Below the pieces are notes generated by a model. It was not told the DNA's origin. It saw nothing but the letters and a program-made list of their open reading frames with translations, and made no database searches. Of a stretch of DNA of 10,277 nt, positions 1 to 7,300 are shown in pieces (the stretch's first letter is position 1; every line of letters starts with the position of its first letter). The stretch is from Chloroflexota bacterium (GTDB taxonomy: Bacteria > Chloroflexota > Chloroflexia > Chloroflexales > Kallotenuaceae), in assembly GCA_019240175.1 (NCBI GenBank), contig JAFAYS010001216.1:1-10277 (forward strand). Reading direction: 5' to 3'. Made by a program: the position numbers and the translations under genes.

Positions 1-1037
1 TGATTCTTGAGCGAGAGGAATTCGAACAGGTTCTCCATGAAGCGTCCGCTCTCGTAGATCTGGCCGATCGTGCCGAACATCTGCTCAAGGCTCATCTGCG
101 ACTGGCGGAAGAGCGCGAGGTAAAAGGTCAGCTCGCCCAGCGTGATGCTGCCGCTCAGCGTGCGCCACACAATATAGGCATACGCGCCGTAGTAGCTGGC
201 CGTCGCCAGCATGCCCCACAGCAAGCTGCGGCTGCCGCGCCAGCGAGCCAGCGCGGTATCTTCGCGGTAGAACTTCGAAAACAGCGCCTCGTAGCGCTCA
301 AGCAGCGGCTCGCCCAGGCCAAACAGCTTAACCTCCTTGGCGCTGGTATCGACGGTCAGCAGATGCTCAAGATAATTCATGCGGCGATTTTCGGGCGCGC
401 GCAGCGTTTGCAGCAGATAGTTCATATCGCCGTAGCGCAGCTGGGCTGCCAGCGCCGGCAGCGTCGCGCAGACCAGGATCAGCGCAATGATCGGACTGAA
501 CGAGATCAGGATGATGATCACCGAGCTGATCGTGATCAGATGCTGCACCAGCATAAAGCTGGTTTCCATGATCGTCATCGCCCGGAAGCCGACTTCCTGG
601 CGCGCGTTCTGGAGCTGATCGTAATATTTCGCGTTTTCGAAGTAGTGCAGGTCCAGCCCCAGCGACTGCCGCACGATCGAGCCGCTCATCTCGTGTTTGA
701 GCCGCGAGGTTAGAATGCGCTGATACAGCGCGCGCACTTCACGCACCACCGCGCCGACCGTGATAATCACGAACTCGATCAGCAGGTAGGGCAGCGCCAG
801 GCGCAAGCCTTGCTCGACGTTCAAGCCGGTATTCACCGATTGAATCACCGCGTCGACGATCATCTTGCCGATCCAGGCCTGAAGCGCCGGTAAGAATGCC
901 GCGACCAGCGTGACCACGGCCATTGCGATTGTGCCCTGCCGGTGCGCGCGCCAGACCAGCTTAAATGCCTGGGGAATAGTTTTGAATGCAGAGCGCAGGT
1001 CGCGTAGCTGCGGCGGCTTGGGTCCGAAAACAACCAT
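1..1037 (-). CDS. ABC exporter, N-terminal membrane domain (partial, C-terminus beyond left edge)
   Basis: Translating the minus strand from the ATG at 1037 gives 345 codons without a stop up to the window edge. The protein begins MVVFGPKPPQ and has hydrophobic segments at about residues 36-57, 80-98, 160-197 (two helices close together) and 272-292. This is the layout of the six-helix membrane domain of type I ABC exporters (MsbA/HlyB fold). A polar stretch around residues 128-152 (LDLHYFENAKYYDQLQNA) matches the cytoplasmic loop region typical of this family, and residues 231-252 (SAKEVKLFGLGEPLL) the conserved segment with KLFG. The ATPase half (Walker A, signature, Walker B) would lie beyond the left edge and is not seen. 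The gene follows the NRPS gene on the same strand after a 280-base gap, so export of the peptide or self-protection is the likely role; that role is inference. The start is supported by an AAGGAG six bases upstream. Confidence 0.9.
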   Translation of the reverse strand, partial: MVVFGPKPPQLRDLRSAFKTIPQAFKLVWRAHRQGTIAMAVVTLVAAFLPALQAWIGKMIVDAVIQSVNTGLNVEQGLRLALPYLLIEFVIITVGAVVREVRALYQRILTSRLKHEMSGSIVRQSLGLDLHYFENAKYYDQLQNARQEVGFRAMTIMETSFMLVQHLITISSVIIILISFSPIIALILVCATLPALAAQLRYGDMNYLLQTLRAPENRRMNYLEHLLTVDTSAKEVKLFGLGEPLLERYEALFSKFYREDTALARWRGSRSLLWGMLATASYYGAYAYIVWRTLSGSITLGELTFYLALFRQSQMSLEQMFGTIGQIYESGRFMENLFEFLSLKN

Positions 1038-1043
1038 TGAAGG

Positions 1044-1049
1044 CTCCTT
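1044..1049 (-). promoter_or_regulatory. Shine-Dalgarno sequence of the ABC exporter gene
   Basis: The minus strand reads AAGGAG, then six bases (CCTTCA), then ATG at 1037. It is a near-perfect ribosome binding site at good spacing and fixes the start of the exporter gene. Confidence 0.8.
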
Positions 1050-1252
1050 GTAAGTGCGTGTTGCCCGGCACAGGTTGCGCGTCGGGCGACGCTGTGTATG
1101 TCAAGTTATTGCGTAGATATCACAGAAGATCGAGCGCAGTGAGCGAAACGCAGCTGCTGAGATCTTTACGTATTTTCTACCAAATGTCGATAGGAATTCG
1201 ATCCCGTTGCGCGGTAGCGCGCGGATTGCCGCCGGTCTGACTTGCTCGGGCA

Positions 1253-1297
1253 GCTGCGATCAACCAAGCGAAACTATGCTCACTTATCGATCGCAGC
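1253..1297 (-). terminator. Inverted repeat 3' of the NRPS gene, possible transcript-end hairpin
   Basis: Perfect 9-base arms GCTGCGATC (1253-1261) and GATCGCAGC (1289-1297) flank a 27-base spacer, which itself has small complementary pieces. The element begins about 20 bases after the NRPS stop codon on the minus strand. No run of T follows on the minus strand, so it is not a standard intrinsic terminator. It could be an mRNA 3'-end stabilising hairpin, an operator, or chance. Confidence 0.3.
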
Positions 1298-1317
1298 GCT
1301 CGACACAAATTCCCAGC

Positions 1318-4300
1318 CTAGACAAGATCCGCCGTGATCGTCGGCAGCATCTCGTCGCCGGTCTGCGCCGCCGCGATACAGCTGCTGAGCTGCTCGGCCA
1401 GGCCGCGCACATGCGGCTCGGAAAGCATCGTCGTGTGATCGCCGGGCACCATATGCACATCGACTGGCTGCGCGGCATGCTTGCTCCAACCACGCGCCGG
1501 ATCGTTGATGTCGACGCCTTCAGGCACCAGGATGTCGACGCCCTCCTCGTAGATGATCTCGGTCGCCAAAAAGGTCAGACGATCAGGATAAACGCCGGCC
1601 TTGTACTGGATCAGCGCCTTGAAGTTGCCCTTGAGCACCTGCATAAAGCGCGTCACCTGCTCCGGCCCTGCGTCCGGCGGAATAATATTCGTGCGCTTCG
1701 CGGTCTCCACCGCCACACGCAGCTGATCCTCGGGCGAGAGCAGTCGGAACTCTTCGGGCGTGATCGGTAGATTCTTGCGCCGCACCATCATCATCAGCAG
1801 GTTGGCGTCGCTGAGCAGATCCTTGGTGTCGGCGTCGGGCTTCTGAAGATCCGGCGGTGGCAGCTCGCTATCCATCAGCGCCAGCAGCGCGACCTCTTGA
1901 TTCTCGCGGCGCAGCTGCTGGGCCATCTCGAAGGCGATCACACCGCCGATCGACCAGCCGCCGAACATGTACGGGCCTTCGGGCTGGATCTCGCGCACAT
2001 ACTGCAAGTAGTACGCGGCGATATCTTCGATGCGGCTGTATGGCGCTTGCCCGGCCTCAAGACCGTAGGCCTGGAAGCCATACACCGGCTGATCCGGCCC
2101 GAGGTAGCGCGACAACGGCACGTAGCAGAAGGCCGTGCCGCCCGCCGGGTGAACCAAGAACATCGGCGGCTTCGAGCCACGCGGCTGGATCGGCACAAGC
2201 GGCGACCAGACGCGGGTTGACTCGTCGCGCAGCTCAAGCGCCAGCGCCTCGATCGTTGGCTGCTGAAAGATCGTCGCCAGCGACAGCTCGCGGCCAAACT
2301 CTTCTTGAATGCGGCTCATCAGCCGCACAACCAGCAGCGAGTGGCCGCCGAGGTCGAAGAAGTTGTCGTGCGCGCCGATAGGCTTGACGTTGAGCACTTC
2401 TTCCCAGATCTGCACCAGCTTCAGCTCGACCACGTCGCGCGGCTCCACGTAATCGCCGCGCTGCGCCAGCCGCAGCTGATCCGGCACCGGGAAGGCCTTG
2501 CGATCGAGCTTGCCGTTGGGCGTCAGTGGCAGCGCATCGAGGATCACAAACGCCGACGGGATCATATAGTCCGGCAGTGTACCTTGCAAGAACTGCCGCA
2601 GATCCGCGCTGTTCAGAGCGTCGTCGCGATTGGGCACCAGATAGGCCGCCAGATAGCGCTGGCCTGGTTCGTCTTCACGCGCCAGCACGGCGACCTGACC
2701 GACCGATGCATGCTTGAGCAGGGCGGCTTCGATCTCGCCCAGCTCGATGCGGAAGCCGCGCAGCTTGACCTGGTGATCGCGCCGGCCAATAAACTCGACC
2801 GCGCCCTCGGCGGTGTAGCGCACCACGTCGCCCGTGCGGTAGAGCCGCGCGCCTGGAACACCAGAGAACGAATCAGGCACGAACTTCTCGGCGGTCAGCG
2901 CGGGCTGATTCAGGTAGCCATGCGCCAGGCCATCGCCACCGATCAGCAGCTCACCCGGCACGCCGACCGGCACCGGCTGCAGCGTCGCGTCGAGGACGTA
3001 GAGCTGCGTCTGGGCCAGCGGATAGCCGATCGGGATCGTCGTCGCGCCTTTTGGCACCTCGCCGATCTCGTACCACGACGCGTAGGTCGTACTCTCGGTG
3101 GGACCGTACACATGCAGCAAGCGCTGAGGCCTGCCGGCTGCCAGCACCGCCGCGACCGCGCGTGGATCGACCGCCTCGCCGCCAAACAAAACGTCACGCA
3201 TCGGCGCAAACGCATCCGGCGCTTCGCGGGCCATCTGGTTGAAGAGCGCCGTCGTCATGAAGAGCGTGTTGATCCGATACTCGCGAATATGCGCGGCCAT
3301 CGCCTGGGGCGAGAGCGCCACCTCGCGCGGCACGCCGACCATACAGCCGCCGTTGAGCAGCGCGCCCCACAGCTCCATCGTGGCCGCGTCGAACGAAACA
3401 TTCGACAGCAGTGCGATGCGATCGTTGGCGGTGAACTGCACATAGTTGGTGTTGCAGACCAGCCGCGTGATCGCGCGATGGGGAATGCCGATGCCCTTGG
3501 GCTGGCCGGTCGATCCCGAGGTGTAGATCAGATACGCCAGATGCTCGGCGGTGACGTGGCTGATCGGCTCGGAGGTGGGCTGCGCGGCCAGCATCTCCGC
3601 GTCGCTATCGACACGGATCACCTGCGCAGCGTGCTCAGGCAGCTGCTCGGCCAGCTCAGCGGTGGTAATCAAGACCGGCGCGGCGGTGTCGGCCAGCATA
3701 AACTGCAAGCGCTCGGCGGGATAGCCAGGATCGAGCGGCACGTATGCGCCGCCAGCCTTGGAGATCGCCAGCACGCCGACCACAAACGCCAGCGAGCGAT
3801 CCAGACAGATCGCGACCGGCGTGCCGACGCCGACGCCCAATGATTGCAACTGATGCGCCAGCTGATTGGCGCGCGTGTTCAGCTCGGCGTAGGTCGCCTG
3901 CTCGCCCGGCATAATCACCGCCAGCGCGTCGGGCGTGTTTGCGGCGTGCTCAGCGACGATCGTGTGGACGCAGCGCTCACGAGGATACTCGGTCGCGGGC
4001 GGATTCCAGGCCGTCAGCAGCTGCCGTCGCTCCTCGGCGGCCAGCATCGGCAGCGCCGACAAACGCTGATCCGGATCGGCGGCGATGCCCTTGAGCAGCG
4101 TGGTGAAATGCTGCAACATGCGGCGGATCGTCGTGACCTCGAATAGATCCGTGCTGTAGTGCAGCGAGCCGAAGATGCCCTCCGGCGTTTCGATCAGGCT
4201 GAGATCCAGATCGAACTTGGTCGAGGTATGCTCGATCGCGATCGGGCTGATCGTCAAGTCTTCCAGCTCTAGCTGCGCAGCAGGCGCGTTTTGCAGGGCA

Positions 4301-7300
4301 AAGATCACCTGGAACAGCGGCTGCCGGCTCAGGTCGCGCTCCGGCTGCACGGCATCCACAACCTGCTCGAAGGGCAGATCTTGATGCGTGTACGCGCCCA
4401 GCGCCACCTCGCGCACACGGGCTAGCGCCGCGCGGAAGCTTGGATCGCCGCTCAGGTCGGTACGCAGCACCAGCGTATTGATGAAGAAGCCGAGCATGGT
4501 CTCGGTTTCGCGCATGTTGCGTCCGGCGATCGGCGTGCCCACCGCGATGTCGTCCTGGCCACTGTAGCGGCTGAGCAGCATCTGGAAGGCGGTCAGCATG
4601 GTCATGAAGAGCGTCACGCCCTCGCGGCGGCTGATCATATTGAGTGCATCGCGCAATTCTACCGGCAGCGCAAACGGCTCGACAGCGCCCTCGAACGAAG
4701 CGATCGACGGTCGCGGGTGGTCAGTCGGCAGTTCCATCGGCGTGACACCGGCGAGCTGCTGCTTCCAGTAGTCGAGATGCGACTCCATGACCTCGCCCTT
4801 GAGCCAGTCGCGCTGCCAGAGCGCGTAGTCGGCGTACTGCACCGTCAGCTCGGGCAGCGTCACCGGCTCGCCCTTGACCTCGGCGTTGTACAGCGATTTC
4901 AGCTCCTGGATGATCACGCTGTTCGACCAGCCGTCGCTGATGATATGGTGCAACAACAGCAGGATCACGTGGTCTTCGGGCGAGAGCCGCAGCAGCGTGA
5001 CGCGGAAAAGCGGGCCGCGCTCAAGATCAAAGAGATGATGCGCCTGCTCACGCGAGATGCGCCGCGCCTCGTCGTCGCGCTCGGCCTCCGGCACGTGCTG
5101 AAGATCGATCACTTCCAGCGGCAGGTCCGTCAGCGGATGGATAATCTGCACCGGCTCGCCCTGCTGGATCATGAAAGTTGTGCGCAGCGCCTCGTGCCGC
5201 CCGATGATCGTTGCGATCGTGCGCTCAAGCGCCGGCTGATTGAACGGCCCGCTGACCCGGATCGCGGTCGGCTCGTTGTAGGCTGGGTTATCCGGCTGCA
5301 ACAGGTGAATAAACCACAGGCGCTGCTGGGCAAACGAGAGCGGCAGCGGCGTGCCGTCACGCGGCACCGGCACAATCGGCGGCGGCAGCAGCGAGCTATC
5401 GCTGGTACGTGCCTGCACAATCCGCTGCGACAATCCCGCGATCGTCGGCGCTTCAAAGAGCGTGCGCACCGGCAGATCGACCTGGAACGCTTCGCGCATA
5501 CGCGAGACGAGCAGCGTTGCCAGCAGTGAGTTGCCGCCCAGGCTGAAGAAGTTATCGGTCACGCCGACCTCGCCCACGCGCAGCACATCGGCCCAGATGT
5601 TGGCCAGCAGCTGCTCGACCGGCGTCTGCGGCGCGACAAAGGCGGTGTCGAGATCCGGGCGCAGCTGATCGGGCGCGGGCAGCGCTTTGCGATCGACCTT
5701 GCCGTTGGGCGTCAGCGGGAAGGCGTCCAGCTCCAGGATCACCGACGGCACCATGTAGGCGGGCAGCCGGGATTCGAGGAATTGGCGGAGGGAGGAAGTG
5801 AGGCCCTCGCGGCTGGCCCTCACCCCCGTCACTGCCGTGACTCCCCCCTCTCCCGCTGCGGCAGGCGAGGGGGAAGCTTCGGTGCCAGCTTCTAGGTTCT
5901 GGGTTCTAGGTTCTGGGTTCTTCGTTTGTTCTGCCACGATGTAGGCGACGAGCCGTTTGTCCGATGGATTAGCTGCGTCGTCGCGCGCCACCACGACCGC
6001 CTCGCGCACGTCGGGATGTTCGCCGAGCACGGCCTCGATCTCGCTGACCTCGATGCGGTAGCCGCGAATCTTGACCTGTGTGTCGACGCGACCGAGATAT
6101 TCGATCGTGCCGTCGTGGCGGTAGCGCGCCAGGTCGCCGGTCTTGTACAGCCGCTGGCCGGGCACCACACTGAAGGGATTCGGCACAAAGCGCTCAGCCG
6201 TCAGCTCCGGGCGATTGAGATAGCCGCGCACCAGGCCATCGCCGCCGATCAGCAGATCGCCGGGAATGCCCACCGGCGTCGGCTGGAAGTAGCGATCGAG
6301 AATGTAAATCTCGGTGTTGGCGATCGGCGTACCAATCGTGATCGACGTGCTGTCGGGCTGAATGTGCTCGGTCGTCGACCAGATCGTGGTCTCGGTCGGG
6401 CCGTACATGTTGTGCAGCTCGGCGGGCAGCGCGCGCGTCAGCTGCTGCGCCAGCGCGATCGGCAGCGCCTCGCCGCCCAGCATCAGTTTGCGCAGCGACA
6501 GCATCGCCGTGAGCGCCTGCGGATCGAGCAGCAGCATGTTGGCCATCGACGGCGTGCACTGCAAGTGCGAGATGCCGTAGCGGCTGAGCTGCGCCAGCAG
6601 CGAGTAGTCCTCGGTCGCGTGGGCGTAGCGATTGCTGCGCTCTTTCAACAGCGTCAGGTAGTCCAGGCTATCGAGCACCGTCTGCGCCTCGACGCCAAAG
6701 TCGATCAAACAGGCGACCTCGTCCACGCCGATGCCCTTGAGCCGATCGACGGTTTGCAGGCAGTGCTCGGGCGTGCCCATCAAGCTACTGGTCTCGAAGT
6801 AGCGCTCGAAGGCGTGCTCAAGCAGCGCCGCCATATCGTCGTCGGAGAAGTTGTCGCCGTTGGGATCGTGGCCCATGCTGCGCGCCAGATTGCCGATCAG
6901 ATCCAGCGAGGTGCGCAGATAGTTGGTGAACGGCTCGCGCACGATTTCGCGCACGCGCTGCATATCTTTGCCGACAAACGTGTGCAGCATCAACGTCACG
7001 TGGCCGTCGCCAGGATGTCCAGCATCGTGCCAGGCCGCGCGGTACAGCGCGATCTTCTCGGCCAGCTGCTCGATCGACTGGCCCAGCAAGTGAGTCAGCA
7101 CGCCAATGCCCAGCGCGCCGGCGGTCTGGAAGGTTTCGGGCGCGCCCGAGGCGGTCAGCCAGATCGGCAAATCGGCCTGCACCGGACGCGGCGAGATGCG
7201 CACGTCGACCTGGTTGCCCGCGCCGCCGGTGAAGGGCACGGCATCGCCGCGCCACAGCTGGCGTACGGTCTCGATCTGATCCAGCATCGTCTTTTTGCGC

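Larger units (their letters stand above)
1038..1317. other. Intergenic gap between NRPS and ABC exporter
   Basis: This 280-base stretch has no convincing gene on either strand. It holds, in minus-strand order, an inverted repeat just after the NRPS stop, a short GC hairpin (GCGCG 1209-1213, loop GTAG, CGCGC 1218-1222), a more AT-rich patch at about 1163-1197, and the exporter's ribosome binding site. Within the AT-rich patch a weak promoter-like pair can be read on the minus strand: TCGACA (1185-1190), 16 bases, TAAAGA (1163-1168). A TTGACA at 1099-1104 has no recognisable -10 at the right distance. The gap is long enough for the exporter to have its own promoter, but co-transcription with the NRPS is equally possible; the sequence does not decide. 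Confidence 0.5.
5803..5925 (-). repeat. In-frame REP-like insertion in the A8-A9 loop of the glycine A domain
   Basis: Residues about 1432-1472 lie between the conserved strand ending RLVAYIVAEQ and the helix SLRQFLESRLP before motif A9. They are low-complexity: KNPEPRTQNLEAGTEA, SPSPAAAGEGG, VTAVTG, then GVRASREGL. The third A domain has only a short, ordinary linker here (VPNRDDALNSADLRQFL, 2528-2544). The DNA holds a hairpin GTCAC-tgcc-GTGAC (5828-5841), a larger imperfect palindrome (5843-5873) and a 14-base tandem repeat (5890-5921). The insertion keeps the frame and adds roughly 30-35 residues to a variable surface loop, so it is probably tolerated rather than functional. Confidence 0.85.

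Noticed and set aside
1076..1104. TTGACA (minus strand, 1099-1104) as a promoter -35 box for the exporter
   Set aside because: At 16-18 bases downstream the sequence is GC-rich (around CGCGCA) with no -10 box, so the match is probably chance.
1209..1222. Short GC hairpin as an intrinsic terminator
   Set aside because: The stem is only five base pairs and no T run follows on either strand.
986..1240. Possible small gene on the plus strand across the intergenic gap
   Set aside because: Overlaps the start of the exporter gene on the opposite strand, with no recognisable protein features; chance frame.
2305..3843. Open frame of 512 codons on the plus strand
   Set aside because: Antisense to the last A domain and PCP; composition is typical of a mirror frame and there is no protein family signal.
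5843..5873. Palindrome as a transcription terminator or CRISPR-type repeat
   Set aside because: It is inside an open coding frame, with only one full copy and no spacer array.
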